A stretch of DNA of 64,000 bases from an uncultured Prevotellaceae bacterium (GCA_902779455.1 CACZBS010000007.1:1-64000), one strand, 5' to 3'. Numbered from the stretch's first letter, positions 24,464 through 33,092 are shown. The notes: generated from the letters alone by a model not told the origin. A program made the numbers and translations.

Positions 24464-25837
24464 TCATTGCATATCATAGACCACCTGCATCAGCCGCTTG
24501 CCCAGCTGGTCGGCCTCGTCCATGGTCTGAGCCTCGCTGTAGACGCGGATGATAGGCTCCGTGTTCGACTTGCGCAGGTGGACCCACTTGGTGGGGAAGT
24601 CGATCTTCACGCCGTCGATGTCGTTGACCGTGGCCTCGGCGTCTTGTGCAAACATCTCCTTGACGCGCTTGAGGATGGCGTCGACATCAGTCTCTGGCGT
24701 CAGGTCGATGCGGTTCTTGGCAATCTGATAGTCGGGGAATGTCTGGCGCAGCTGACTGGCCGTCAGCCCCTTCTGGGCGAGCGACGAGAGGAACAGGCCG
24801 ATGCCCACGAGCGCGTCGCGGCCGTAGTGGCTCTCAGGATAGATGACGCCGCCGTTGCCTTCGCCTCCGATGACAGCACCCACCTCTTTCATCTTCGTCG
24901 TCACGTTGACCTCGCCTACGGCCGCAGCGGCATAGTGGCCGCCATGACGCTCGGTGACGTCGCGCAGGGCGCGGGTCGACGAGAGGTTCGACACCGTGTC
25001 GCCAACGGTGTGGTCCAGCACGTAGTCGGCCACGGAGACCAGCGTGTATTCCTCGCCGAACATGCGGCCGTCCTCGCAGATGAAGGCTAGTCGGTCGACG
25101 TCGGGGTCGACCACGATGCCCAGGTCGAATCCGCCCTGTCGCATGCGCTCCATGATGCCCTGCAGGTTCTTTTCGAGTGGCTCGGGGTTATGGGCAAACT
25201 GTCCGTTGCATTCGCCGTTGAGAATCTCGTAGTCCAAGCCCAATGCGCGGAACAGGTCGGGCAGAATGACGCCGCCGACCGAGTTGATCGTGTCAGCGCA
25301 GACGCGGAAGTGGCGCTGGCGGATGGCTTCCGTGTCGACGAGTCGCAGGTCGAGCACTGACTGTATGTGGCGCTGGTTCATCGTGTCGTCCATGACGACG
25401 TGGCCCAGACGCTCCACTGGTGCATAGTCGAAGTCCTCCTCAGCAGCGATGTGGAGCACCTCGGCACCATCCTTGGCAGTGAGGAATTCGCCATCGCGGT
25501 TGAGCAACTTCAGGGCGTTCCATTGTGTGGGGTTATGCGAAGCTGTGATGATGATGCCGCCGTCGGCCTCGTGCCAGCGGACGGCCAGTTCCGTTGTCGG
25601 CGTCGTGGCCAGCCCGATGTCGATGACCTCATAGCCCATGCCGACGAGAGTGCCGCAGACGACGTCGCGCACCATGGGGCCAGAGATTCGGCCGTCGCGC
25701 CCGACGACAATCCGTTCGCCTCTGATGAACGTGGCATAAGCCGTTGTGAACTTGACGATGTCGAGCGGATTGAGCGTGTCGCCCGTGCGGCCGCCGATGG
25801 TGCCGCGAATGCCTGATATGGATTTGATGAGTGTCAT
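24464..25837 (-). CDS. glmM: Phosphoglucosamine/phosphohexomutase (GlmM-like)
   Basis: 457 residues of the alpha-D-phosphohexomutase family: SISGIRGTIGG at the N-terminus, TASHNPTQWN with the phosphorylated Ser (~98-107), the metal loop DPDVDRLAF (~240), GGEGNGGVI sugar-binding loop (~320), and RKSNTEPIIRVYSEA phosphate-binding loop (~425). In Bacteroidales this subfamily is annotated as GlmM, converting glucosamine-6-phosphate to glucosamine-1-phosphate for peptidoglycan and lipid A; phosphomannomutase is the alternative. It is downstream of, and overlaps by four bases, a DUF4827 lipoprotein gene. Confidence 0.87.
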   Translation of the reverse strand: MTLIKSISGIRGTIGGRTGDTLNPLDIVKFTTAYATFIRGERIVVGRDGRISGPMVRDVVCGTLVGMGYEVIDIGLATTPTTELAVRWHEADGGIIITASHNPTQWNALKLLNRDGEFLTAKDGAEVLHIAAEEDFDYAPVERLGHVVMDDTMNQRHIQSVLDLRLVDTEAIRQRHFRVCADTINSVGGVILPDLFRALGLDYEILNGECNGQFAHNPEPLEKNLQGIMERMRQGGFDLGIVVDPDVDRLAFICEDGRMFGEEYTLVSVADYVLDHTVGDTVSNLSSTRALRDVTERHGGHYAAAAVGEVNVTTKMKEVGAVIGGEGNGGVIYPESHYGRDALVGIGLFLSSLAQKGLTASQLRQTFPDYQIAKNRIDLTPETDVDAILKRVKEMFAQDAEATVNDIDGVKIDFPTKWVHLRKSNTEPIIRVYSEAQTMDEADQLGKRLMQVVYDMQ

Positions 25838-26475
25838 AGATCTATTTTACGTTGGAATGTGAATTCATAATAATAAGGATAGACGTAGTTGGTCGCCACC
25901 GTGTGGCCTTGAGAGTGGGGGACGATGAGGCGCACCTTCGCCACGTGGTCGTCGGCCGTGCGCGGGCGTCCCACGTTGATGTAGGGGAATGCGACGAGGT
26001 AGCCCTGTGCAGCACCGTAGGCCTGGCCGTTCAGTCCGTAGGTCGACTTCATCAGGCCTTCAGTGAACGAGGCGGTGTATGTGCTGCCGCTACGTGTGAC
26101 GTTCATCACGTCGACGTCGTAAGGATGCGTGTCGTTGTAGAGTGCCGACGAGTCCATCAGGCATATCTCGACGAACCTGACGAGCAGGTCGGTCTGTTCG
26201 CCGTCGGCAATAGGGGTGCCGCATCCTTTGTGGACAATTTGCATGTAGACGCCCGTGTTGTCGAGATAGACAAACTCGTTGCGCTTCGTGTCAGTCACGT
26301 CGCCCCGCTGGTGGAATTCGGCCTCGCTGATGACGACAATAGCCGAATCGCTCAGGAACCGACGTATGGCCTTGCGCTCTTTCTCTTTCTTGTCGCCATA
26401 GGTCTCATAGTCGTTGCAGGCCGCAAGTGCGGCCAGACAGAAGACGCCCAATAGGGCTATGATGGCTTTTCTCAT
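25834..26475 (-). CDS. DUF4827-type lipoprotein
   Basis: 213 residues with a lipoprotein signal ending LAALAAC (Cys about residue 20). The body has a C-terminal segment YGAAQGYLVAFPYINVG that recalls an FKBP-like fold, as described for DUF4827. Function unknown. The stop overlaps the start of the GlmM-like gene (ATGA-type), so the two are translationally linked. Promoter TAATTTTG at 26513-26520 (minus). Confidence 0.75.
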   Translation of the reverse strand: MRKAIIALLGVFCLAALAACNDYETYGDKKEKERKAIRRFLSDSAIVVISEAEFHQRGDVTDTKRNEFVYLDNTGVYMQIVHKGCGTPIADGEQTDLLVRFVEICLMDSSALYNDTHPYDVDVMNVTRSGSTYTASFTEGLMKSTYGLNGQAYGAAQGYLVAFPYINVGRPRTADDHVAKVRLIVPHSQGHTVATNYVYPYYYEFTFQRKIDL

Positions 26476-26552
26476 ATCTTGTTCTGTGGTTAAGATGAAT
26501 TATATTAGGGTGCAAAATTACGAAAAAGACTTCAAACGACCGCCGTTTTCAA

Positions 26553-27590
26553 CTACTTTAACAACCCGTCGAAAGCCTCGAGGGCCTGCTTGACAATGTC
26601 GACAGCCTCGTCTATCGAGCAGTAGAGCCGCCCGCCCGAGGCGTTGAGGTGGCCGCCGCCATTGAAGAATCGCGCCGCCATCTCGTTGCACGGAAACTGG
26701 TCGACACTACGGAGCGAAACCCACACCATGCGCTCGCGCTCCGTGTCCTCGCGCAGCGAGATGGACAGGCGGTGACCGCGCATCTGCAACGGCATGTTGA
26801 CCAGTCCCTCCGAGTCGCCCTTGATGTAGTGGAATCGGCGCAGGTCGTCGCGCGTCAGCGTGAAATAGCTCGCGTGGCGCTCCTGGTCGACCACCAGCTT
26901 CTCATACATCACGTAGCCCATCAGGCGCAGCCTGTTTTCCGAGAAGTTGTTGTAGACGTTGCGATAAATCTTATCCTTGTTGATACGCTTCGTCAGCAAT
27001 TGTGAGATGATGAAGTAAATGTCAGGGTCAGACGAGTTGTAGGTGAAGCCTCCTGTATCCGTCATCATTCCCGTATAGAGGGGTACGGCAAACGCCTTCT
27101 GCAACTCCTCGAAGGCTCCCATCTGCCAAACCAGCCGGAACACCAGCTCTGAAGTGCTCGACGCCTCGGGGTGCGAGACGGTCAGCACCGTCTCGATGTC
27201 AGGCTCCAGATGATGGTCGATGAGCACCTTGGGAGCCTGCGACTGACGCAACGACTGCTCCATCTCGGCCGTCCGAGAGGCTGTGTTAAAGTCGAGGCAG
27301 AAGATCAGGTCGGCATGTGCCAACTCAAAATCACACCCATCGCGGTGTTTGTCGTAACGGATGATTTTCTCCGTGTTAGGCAGCCACATGAGGAAGTCAG
27401 GATACTGGTCTGGAACAAACACCTGCGGCATCTTCCCATAGTGCGTCTTGAGCACCTCGGCCCACGCCAGACTCGAGCCCAACGCGTCGCCGTCTGGGTT
27501 CTGATGGCATGTGATGATGATGGTTTCGCTTGCGCGTATGAGATTCTCAAGCCTGTCGAGTTCCTCACGTGTGATGATATCTTTGAGCAT
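26553..27590 (-). CDS. DHH-family phosphoesterase (NrnA-like nanoRNase/pAp phosphatase)
   Basis: 345 residues. The motifs of the DHH/DHHA1 family are visible: CHQNPDGDALGSSLAW (metal-binding Asp), FCLDFN, VLIDHHLEP (DHH box), TDTGGFTYNSSD, and the C-terminal FNGGGHLNASGG substrate-binding box. NrnA-type enzymes degrade 2-5-mer RNAs and dephosphorylate pAp; some relatives cleave cyclic dinucleotides. Own promoter TAACTTTG at 27610-27617. Confidence 0.88.
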   Translation of the reverse strand: MLKDIITREELDRLENLIRASETIIITCHQNPDGDALGSSLAWAEVLKTHYGKMPQVFVPDQYPDFLMWLPNTEKIIRYDKHRDGCDFELAHADLIFCLDFNTASRTAEMEQSLRQSQAPKVLIDHHLEPDIETVLTVSHPEASSTSELVFRLVWQMGAFEELQKAFAVPLYTGMMTDTGGFTYNSSDPDIYFIISQLLTKRINKDKIYRNVYNNFSENRLRLMGYVMYEKLVVDQERHASYFTLTRDDLRRFHYIKGDSEGLVNMPLQMRGHRLSISLREDTERERMVWVSLRSVDQFPCNEMAARFFNGGGHLNASGGRLYCSIDEAVDIVKQALEAFDGLLK

Positions 27591-27694
27591 AGTATTATTT
27601 TTTGAGCCGCAAAGTTACGAAGAAAAAGCGTAATGCCCAAAACATTTAATAGATTTTATGTTATTTCCAAACGGAGCTTTGAATAAATAAATGA

Positions 27695-27727
27695 GAGCCG
27701 GGCTTGTCGTCGCGACAAGCCCGGCTC
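27695..27727. terminator. Perfect 15-bp stem-loop
   Basis: GAGCCGGGCTTGTCG (27695-27709), loop TCG, and its exact complement (27713-27727). Very stable, but followed by ATTTATTTATTC on the minus strand instead of a T run. It lies between two minus-strand promoters (27777-27784 upstream of it and 27610-27617 downstream), so it may end a short transcript that begins near 27770. Confidence 0.55.
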
Positions 27728-27776
27728 AAAACTCTAACTAACTTATTATCAACTATTCATTACTCTTTTCGGGGTG

Positions 27777-27807
27777 CAAAGGTAAGGGTTTCGCGCGACA
27801 CTTGCAA
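27777..27807 (-). promoter_or_regulatory. Second minus-strand promoter upstream of nrnA
   Basis: TACCTTTG (27777-27784, minus) with TTG (27805-27807) 20 bases away. It would produce an ~80-nt RNA up to the 15-bp hairpin, or a longer nrnA leader. Confidence 0.5.
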
Positions 27808-27860
27808 GAATTATTGTAGAAAAAACAACGTAAACGTTTGCGGCTCTCGGATTTTTTTCG

Positions 27861-27868
27861 TAACTTTG
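27861..27868 (+). promoter_or_regulatory. Promoter -7 box of the LacI-family gene
   Basis: TAACTTTG, 30 bases before the ATG. It lies upstream of the ATG at 27899 and so rules out longer in-frame starts. Confidence 0.6.
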
Positions 27869-27898
27869 CGCTCAAACTTCAACAACTACGCAAGCCTT

Positions 27899-28930
27899 AT
27901 GAACAACCAACGCCGCACCTCATTGAAGGATCTCGCCCGAGAGCTGGGTGTCAGCATCGCCACCGTCAGCCGTGCACTCCACGGCAGCCCTGAGATTGGT
28001 GCCGAGATGCGACGCAAGGCGAAGGCACTGGCAGAGAAGATGAATTACAGGCCCAACCCCTTCGCACAGAGCCTGCGCAAGGAAGGGCCGAGGGTCATCG
28101 GTGTGGTCGTCCCGAATCTCGTCACGCACTACTATGCTGCCGTGCTCGACGGCATTGAGGTTGAGGCGGCTCGCGCGGGTTACAGTATCATCAGTGTTAA
28201 CAGCCATGAGTCGACCCTTCTTGAGGCCAAGGCGCTCGACAACTTCAATAGCCTGCACGTTGAAGGCATCATCGCCTGCCTGGCGCAGGACACCACAGAC
28301 TACACGCACTTCGAGCAAATCCGGCATATGGGCATACCCATGGTCCTCTTCGGCCGGACATGCCTCAAGGACCTCATCTCCAGCGTCACCGCCAACGGCG
28401 ACGAGGCGGCACAGCAAGCCACGCAGCATCTCATCGACACAGGTTCGCGACGTATTGCCTTCATAGGCGGACCTAACCATCTCGACATGGTGCGGCGACG
28501 TAAGCACGGCTATCTTGAGGCTCTCCGCACCAATGGCATCGCTATCGATCGTACGATGGTTGTCTGCGACCGCATCGACTACGATGTGGCTCGGCAGAAT
28601 GTTACTGAGCTCCTCACTCGCCCCGACCGCCCCGACGCGCTTCTGACATTTAACGACATCATCACTTTCGCTGCCTTCACCGCCATCAAACAGTCAGCCC
28701 TGAGCATACCTGATGACGTCGCTCTCATCGGATTCACAGACGACGAGCATGCCTGCTACGTCACACCGCAGCTCTCGGCCATCGAAGACCAGTCGAGCCT
28801 CATGGGCGAGCGCGCCTGCCACCTGCTGTTACGCCAGATCAGCGGCGACGCACGCGTCTGCCACGAGATCGTCCCCCAGCGCATTGTCATCCGGCAGACG
28901 TCGGCCAAGAGCGGCCCTTCGCCCGAATAA
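27899..28930 (+). CDS. LacI-family transcriptional regulator
   Basis: 343 residues from ATG 27899 (MNNQRRTSLKDLA). The N-terminal HTH (LKDLARELGVSIATVSRALHG) and hinge helix (YRPNPFAQSL) are followed by a periplasmic-binding-protein-like sensor (IGVVVPNLVTHYY, IAFIGGP, VALIGFTDDE). Such proteins usually repress sugar genes. No sugar operon is adjacent; the target is unknown. The next gene, trmO, starts 46 bases later after a TCGCGCG hairpin. Confidence 0.9.
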   Translation: MNNQRRTSLKDLARELGVSIATVSRALHGSPEIGAEMRRKAKALAEKMNYRPNPFAQSLRKEGPRVIGVVVPNLVTHYYAAVLDGIEVEAARAGYSIISVNSHESTLLEAKALDNFNSLHVEGIIACLAQDTTDYTHFEQIRHMGIPMVLFGRTCLKDLISSVTANGDEAAQQATQHLIDTGSRRIAFIGGPNHLDMVRRRKHGYLEALRTNGIAIDRTMVVCDRIDYDVARQNVTELLTRPDRPDALLTFNDIITFAAFTAIKQSALSIPDDVALIGFTDDEHACYVTPQLSAIEDQSSLMGERACHLLLRQISGDARVCHEIVPQRIVIRQTSAKSGPSPE

Positions 28931-28976
28931 GAACAGTGTGTCGCGCGATTCCGTCGCGCGAATATCGAAAAAAGTC

Positions 28977-29663
28977 ATGGAGATACATCCTATAGCTTAC
29001 TTCCGCTCACCACTTACGTCGAAGTTCGGCATACCTCGGCAGAGTGGCATCGCGACTGGCCTCACGGGTCGTGTCGTGCTCGAACCCAACTATCGACGGG
29101 CTGAAGCCGTCAGGGGACTCGAGCACTTCGACTACGTCTGGCTCATCTGGGAGTTCTCGGCCAACAGGGAGACCACGACGGCGGAGCGGCTCACCGTGCG
29201 TCCGCCCAGACTTGGAGGTAACGAGCGCATCGGCGTCTTCGCATCACGCTCACCTTTCAGACCTAACCGACTGGGACTCTCGTGCGTGCGCCTGTGCAAT
29301 ATTGAAATGGAGGGACCGGAAGCACCCACTCTGATCGTCGAGGGTGCCGACTTGATGGATCTTACGCCAGTCTACGACATCAAGCCATATGTGGCTTATG
29401 CCGACAGCCGGCCGGGGGCGCGTAGCGGCTTCGTCGATGATCACATGTGGTCGCGCTTGGAGGTCTGTATTCCTGAACAACTTGCAGAGAGCTTCACGGC
29501 TGAGGAATTGCGGGCGCTAAGGGAGGTGCTGGCCGAAGATCCGCGCCCGCCGTTTCATCATGATGACAGTCGCGTCTACGGCATGCCCTTCGCCCGTCGC
29601 GACGTCCGCTTCCGCGTTGGCAGTGACGGGGTGCTGTGCGTCGTGGAAGTCAATCCCCTCTGA
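28977..29663 (+). CDS. trmO: tRNA (N6-threonylcarbamoyladenosine37-N6)-methyltransferase, TsaA/TrmO family
   Basis: 228 residues from ATG 28977. Family motifs: IAYFRSPLTSKFGIPRQSG, LEHFDYVWLIWEF, RPPRLGG, GVFASRSPFRPNRLGLS and LMDLTPVYDIKPYV. The enzyme uses S-adenosylmethionine to methylate t6A37 of some threonine tRNAs. A hairpin CGCGCGA/TCGCGCG (28942-28960) separates it from the LacI gene; it may still be co-transcribed. Its stop falls 16 bases from the stop of the convergent DUF4230 gene. Confidence 0.9.
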   Translation: MEIHPIAYFRSPLTSKFGIPRQSGIATGLTGRVVLEPNYRRAEAVRGLEHFDYVWLIWEFSANRETTTAERLTVRPPRLGGNERIGVFASRSPFRPNRLGLSCVRLCNIEMEGPEAPTLIVEGADLMDLTPVYDIKPYVAYADSRPGARSGFVDDHMWSRLEVCIPEQLAESFTAEELRALREVLAEDPRPPFHHDDSRVYGMPFARRDVRFRVGSDGVLCVVEVNPL

Positions 29664-29695
29664 AATTATTCATTGTACATTATTCATTGTACATT
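29664..29695. repeat. Short tandem repeat ATTATTCATTGTAC
   Basis: ATTATTCATTGTACATT occurs twice in tandem and includes the last codons and stop of the DUF4230 gene. A related run, ATTCATTGTTCATTGTTCATTG, lies at 24446-24469 over the stop of the GlmM-like gene. Confidence 0.6.
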
Positions 29696-30261
29696 ATCCT
29701 GACGTTCTGGAAACCCATTGCATGCAGCATCTTGCGCATCTCTGACTCGGCATTACTGCGAGCCACGGCGATGTTCTCTGGCGTCAGGGCGTGAGCCTTC
29801 ATCTGGCGGCGAGCCTTCTGGTAAAGAGCTTCGCGGTCGGCCGCCGACCATCGGCCTGACTCGTGGAAGGCACGCGTCAGACCATCGTCAATGAAATCTT
29901 CGTCGAGCAGCCCGACGGGCGGCAGGGTGACGACAAGCGTGTCGGACTGTCGGCGGATGGCGCTGTCGGAGAGCAGGCTCATGTCGACGCCGAGGCGAAG
30001 CGTGCCGTAGTAGATGCGCACGAGGTGGTCGTCGGTGAAGAACCCCTGGCGGGTGGTGTCGACGAGCTCCTCATCGCTCACGGCGAGAAACTCCCATTGT
30101 CCGATGTCGCGGATGCTCTCAATCTGGGCGGGGGTCATGTCGAGCCGCGCCTCACGCTCCATGCGCAGGCGGGGCAGTGCGCGCCAGGTCCACCACAGTG
30201 CGGCGGCGACGATCAGTAGGCTGACGAGGCAGCCTGTCTGCAGACAACTCTTATTGCTCAT
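29680..30261 (-). CDS. DUF4230 family membrane-anchored protein (second copy)
   Basis: 193 residues. One N-terminal membrane segment (LVSLLIVAAALWWTW) anchors a domain with the DUF4230 pattern: a short strand (GTLRLGVDMSLL), a DTLVVTLPPVGLLDEDFID stretch and a C-terminal LHAMGFQNVRI. Function unknown. It overlaps the upstream paralogue by 11 bases. The C-terminal codons lie in a tandem repeat. Confidence 0.75.
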   Translation of the reverse strand: MSNKSCLQTGCLVSLLIVAAALWWTWRALPRLRMEREARLDMTPAQIESIRDIGQWEFLAVSDEELVDTTRQGFFTDDHLVRIYYGTLRLGVDMSLLSDSAIRRQSDTLVVTLPPVGLLDEDFIDDGLTRAFHESGRWSAADREALYQKARRQMKAHALTPENIAVARSNAESEMRKMLHAMGFQNVRIMYNE

Positions 30262-30943
30262 GTCGTTCGATGGTGTTATGGTCTAACAACTGCTTGAGAT
30301 TCTCGGGATTGAAGTCGTCGCGGAAGACGATGCGGACGTGAGTCTCGTCGAAGCCCGTCTGCGCAATCAGGGGTATCAGCAGGCGCGCCGCACCCTCGCG
30401 GGCGCTCTCGACGATGCCCAGCTGCGGGATGCTGGCGATGATGGCCTCCCGACCCTGGGCCTCGTAGGCAGCGAGCTCCTTGTCGCTGAAGTGGGCGCGC
30501 GTCAGCGAGACATACTCGCGGATGTTCGCCTGGTCAACCTTCGAGCTGGTCAGCATCACCTTCGGGTCGGGCAGCACGATGGTGATGTGGTCGCCATGGC
30601 GGAGCACGTTCTTCGACGAGAAATCGCCGAAGTCGATGTAGCCCTTCAGCGTAGCGTCCATCGGAATGACCACCTTGCGGTCGCCAAGAGGCAGGGGAAG
30701 GTCGAAGTCGTGGTCGAAGATGCTGCCCTTGAGCCGCAGCTCGTCGTCGTAGGTGACAATCTTGTGGATGCGGTATTCCGTCGTGTAGAGCCGTGCACAC
30801 TGCCGTACCTGCATGATGAGCATCGGGAGCGAGTCGACGGCCGTATAGTGTTCTGCCGGAGCGCCTTCCCGTCGGCAACTACCCGCGGTGAGCGCCAGCA
30901 TGAAGAGCGCCAACGAGGCATATATGAATCGTTTCATGTGCAT
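30251..30943 (-). CDS. DUF4230 family lipoprotein (first copy)
   Basis: 230 residues with a lipoprotein-type signal ending LTAGSC. The DUF4230 features match its downstream neighbour: TLKGYIDFGDF, ITIVLPDPKVMLTSSKVD, and GFDETHVRIVFRDDF at the C-terminus. A second ATG six bases in is also possible. Promoter TATATTTG at 30962-30969 (minus). Tandem paralogues may form a hetero-oligomer in the envelope; that is a guess. Confidence 0.75.
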   Translation of the reverse strand: MHMKRFIYASLALFMLALTAGSCRREGAPAEHYTAVDSLPMLIMQVRQCARLYTTEYRIHKIVTYDDELRLKGSIFDHDFDLPLPLGDRKVVIPMDATLKGYIDFGDFSSKNVLRHGDHITIVLPDPKVMLTSSKVDQANIREYVSLTRAHFSDKELAAYEAQGREAIIASIPQLGIVESAREGAARLLIPLIAQTGFDETHVRIVFRDDFNPENLKQLLDHNTIERHEQ

Positions 30944-31032
30944 CTGGATTCAATTTTCGTGCAAATATAGGGAAAAATTGTGCAAGCACCAAAAAAGTTA
31001 GATTTTTTTTTGTCAGTCTTAAACTTTTTATG

Positions 31033-31040
31033 TAACTTTG
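31033..31040 (+). promoter_or_regulatory. Promoter of the DUF4890 gene
   Basis: TAACTTTG with TTTG at 31009-31012, 20 bases apart. It gives a leader of about 65 bases. Confidence 0.6.
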
Positions 31041-31113
31041 CGTCAAAATATTAGTTGCAACTCCGATACGTATCGGAAACCATCAAGTTTAACAAACTAA
31101 AAAAGTGACTAAT

Positions 31114-31650
31114 ATGAAAAAAATGATGATCGCCCTCGTGGCAATGGCAATGTGCGGCCAGATGATGGCCCAGGAAACTAAACAGAACGGAATTCAGAAA
31201 AAGAAGATTGATAGGACGGAAATGCTCAAGCAGCGCACCGATGAGACCGCTAAGAAACTCGGGCTCAATGAGGAACAGACAGCAAAGCTCCTCGAGCTGA
31301 ATACGCAATACGCCGACAAGCTGAGGCCACAGATGAGAGGCATGCGACCGCAGGGCCGCCGCCTGGACGGAGCAAGGGATTCCATGGCTCGCGTGCGTCC
31401 GGAGAAGGGTCAGCAGCCCACCCGCGAGGGAATGGAGAAGATGCGCGAGCAGATGAAGGCCAGTCAGGAGGCATATGATGCTGAACTGCAGAAGATATTG
31501 ACCGAGGAGCAATACAAGGCCTATAAAGCTGACGAGCAGAAGCGCATGCATCGGAACCCTCGTGGAGGCTTCGGCCAGCGTGGCCAGCGTATGGGCATGC
31601 GGCCAGAGCGTAGCGGTGCGGCTCCACAGCTGAATGCTGAACAGCAATAA
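31114..31650 (+). CDS. DUF4890 / Spy-CpxP-like periplasmic protein
   Basis: 178 residues from ATG 31114; a GTG at 31105 is less likely. The signal peptide is MKKMMIALVAMAMCGQMMAQ. The mature part is highly charged and Met/Gln/Arg rich, with two LTxxQ-like motifs (GLNEEQTAKLLELNTQY and ILTEEQYKAY) typical of Spy/CpxP envelope chaperones, then an RG-rich tail. Probably a periplasmic stress chaperone. Confidence 0.75.
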   Translation: MKKMMIALVAMAMCGQMMAQETKQNGIQKKKIDRTEMLKQRTDETAKKLGLNEEQTAKLLELNTQYADKLRPQMRGMRPQGRRLDGARDSMARVRPEKGQQPTREGMEKMREQMKASQEAYDAELQKILTEEQYKAYKADEQKRMHRNPRGGFGQRGQRMGMRPERSGAAPQLNAEQQ

Positions 31651-31792
31651 GAACATATAAATTTGAGATTTTTCATAGTGATTTAGGTTAACATAGTGTT
31701 TTTGAAAAGAAAGGCAAGCGTGCCGAAAACCATTCTTAATAGGAAATAGTTTTTTGATTATATTGTATGAATGATAACATAAGCGCCTGTGG

Positions 31793-31819
31793 TTTTGTGA
31801 AAAACTGCAGGCGTTTTTC
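31793..31819 (+). terminator. Terminator in the 31651-32003 gap
   Basis: GCGCCTG pairs with CAGGCG around an A/T loop and is followed by TTTTTCGC. It likely ends the DUF4890 transcript. The gap otherwise holds two promoters (next entry) and no gene. Confidence 0.65.
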
Positions 31820-31873
31820 GCACGTTCAAGTTCGCCAAGCTTATCTGGCGCAGATGGAAAATAACCCAATAAA

Positions 31874-31992
31874 TTTGGTCGTTCTCTCGTTTTTTCGTAA
31901 CTTTGCGCTTCCTGCGCGAAGTTACTGGCACTCGGAAATGAAAAGAAAAACACGTTTTCCTTTTGCATTTCCCTCGTTTTTTCGTAACTTTG
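31874..31992 (+). promoter_or_regulatory. Duplicated promoters ahead of the DUF4738 gene
   Basis: Two full promoters in series: TTTG 31874-31877 / TAACTTTG 31898-31905 (20-base spacer) and TTTG 31962-31965 / TAACTTTG 31985-31992 (19-base spacer). The -7 regions share CTCGTTTTTTCGTAACTTTG exactly. The first -7 is followed by its own inverted copy (GTAACTTtGCGC, loop TTCCT, GCGCgAAGTTAC). Confidence 0.6.
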
Positions 31993-32003
31993 CCGACCGA
32001 ATT

Positions 32004-32579
32004 ATGAAAAGAATAGTACCTATAGCAGTCCTGGCAGCCGGCATCATGATGCTCGGGGCCTGTAAAGAGAAGAAACAAACGGAGGAGATCATCGCCACAA
32101 AGTACGTGCCCAAGAAGCCCGGCGCCCCCATCAGAATGCAGAAGAAGGAGACGACGGAGCAGATCAGCTGGGGAGGACAGACGTATGAGATCAGCATCAG
32201 CCGCACGCCGGCTGACAGCCTGCCGATGGTGGCTAACGAGATCGGACAGAAGTTCGTCGACAATCGTATCGCGCTGACGATACGTCGGAGCGACGGGAGC
32301 GAGTTCTTCCGGCAGTCGTTCTCGAAGGCATCGTTCCAGTCTTATCTGACGCCCGACTACCGCCACGTAGGCCTGCTAAGCGACATGCGCTTCAAGGAGG
32401 CTAATGGCGCTGAGCTGAACTTCATCGTCAGTCTGGCTGAACCTGAGGCTACTGACGACGAGTTCCTGCCCCTGCTGCTGAGCATCAACCGTCAGGGTGG
32501 TATCGGCATCCGCGTGGAAGACGATCTCGACATGCTCGCTGGCGACGATTATTCAGGCGAGAACGAGGAAGACATCTAA
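32004..32579 (+). CDS. DUF4738-type lipoprotein
   Basis: 191 residues from ATG 32004, which follows the second promoter; the longer open frame upstream is promoter DNA. Lipobox IMMLGAC with Cys at about residue 20. The body has FVDNRIALTIRRSDGSEFF and SYLTPDYRHVGLLSDMRF. It matches the DUF4738 pattern by memory. Acidic C-terminus. First gene of a run with DUF4494, the PLP-binding protein and NspC. Confidence 0.72.
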   Translation: MKRIVPIAVLAAGIMMLGACKEKKQTEEIIATKYVPKKPGAPIRMQKKETTEQISWGGQTYEISISRTPADSLPMVANEIGQKFVDNRIALTIRRSDGSEFFRQSFSKASFQSYLTPDYRHVGLLSDMRFKEANGAELNFIVSLAEPEATDDEFLPLLLSINRQGGIGIRVEDDLDMLAGDDYSGENEEDI

Positions 32580-32612
32580 ATATTAATTACACATTATATA
32601 ATTATAAGAATC

Positions 32613-33092
32613 ATGAGAAGCAGAACAGCTAACTGGTTTGAATGCAAGATCCGCTATGAGAAGACGATGGACGACGGCTTGCAGAAGAAAGTGACCGAAT
32701 CGTACGTCGTCGACGCTCTGAGCTTCAGCGAGGCAGAGGAGCGCATCATTGAGGAGATGTCGGCTTACATCAGCGGCGACTTCACTGTCCAGGACATCAA
32801 AAAGGCAGCCTATGGCGAGATATTCTTCAGCGACGACGCATCGGCTGACCGTTGGTATAAGGCCAAGCTGCAGTTCATCACCATCGACGAGAAGACGGAG
32901 AAGGAGAAGCGCTCAAGCGTCAACTACCTCTTCCAGGCAGGCACGATGAACGGCGCCATGAAGAACATCGAGGAGGGCATGGGCGGCACGATGATTGATT
33001 ATTCGATCGCGTCCGTGCAGGAAACGCAGTTGATGGACGTCTTTGAATATAAGAAACCCGAGAAGAACGATAAACCCGAATTTGAGCAATGA
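32613..33092 (+). CDS. DUF4494 family protein
   Basis: 159 residues, cytoplasmic by composition. The opening NWFECKIRYEKTMDDG and the VDALSFSEAEERIIEEM helix are typical of DUF4494. Function unknown. In this window it sits directly ahead of the PLP-homeostasis gene and overlaps it by four bases, so a shared role or simple co-regulation is likely. Confidence 0.8.
   Translation: MRSRTANWFECKIRYEKTMDDGLQKKVTESYVVDALSFSEAEERIIEEMSAYISGDFTVQDIKKAAYGEIFFSDDASADRWYKAKLQFITIDEKTEKEKRSSVNYLFQAGTMNGAMKNIEEGMGGTMIDYSIASVQETQLMDVFEYKKPEKNDKPEFEQ

Noticed and set aside
31767..32003. Longer N-terminus for the DUF4738 lipoprotein
   Set aside because: The segment contains two promoters, and the lipoprotein signal begins only at ATG 32004.
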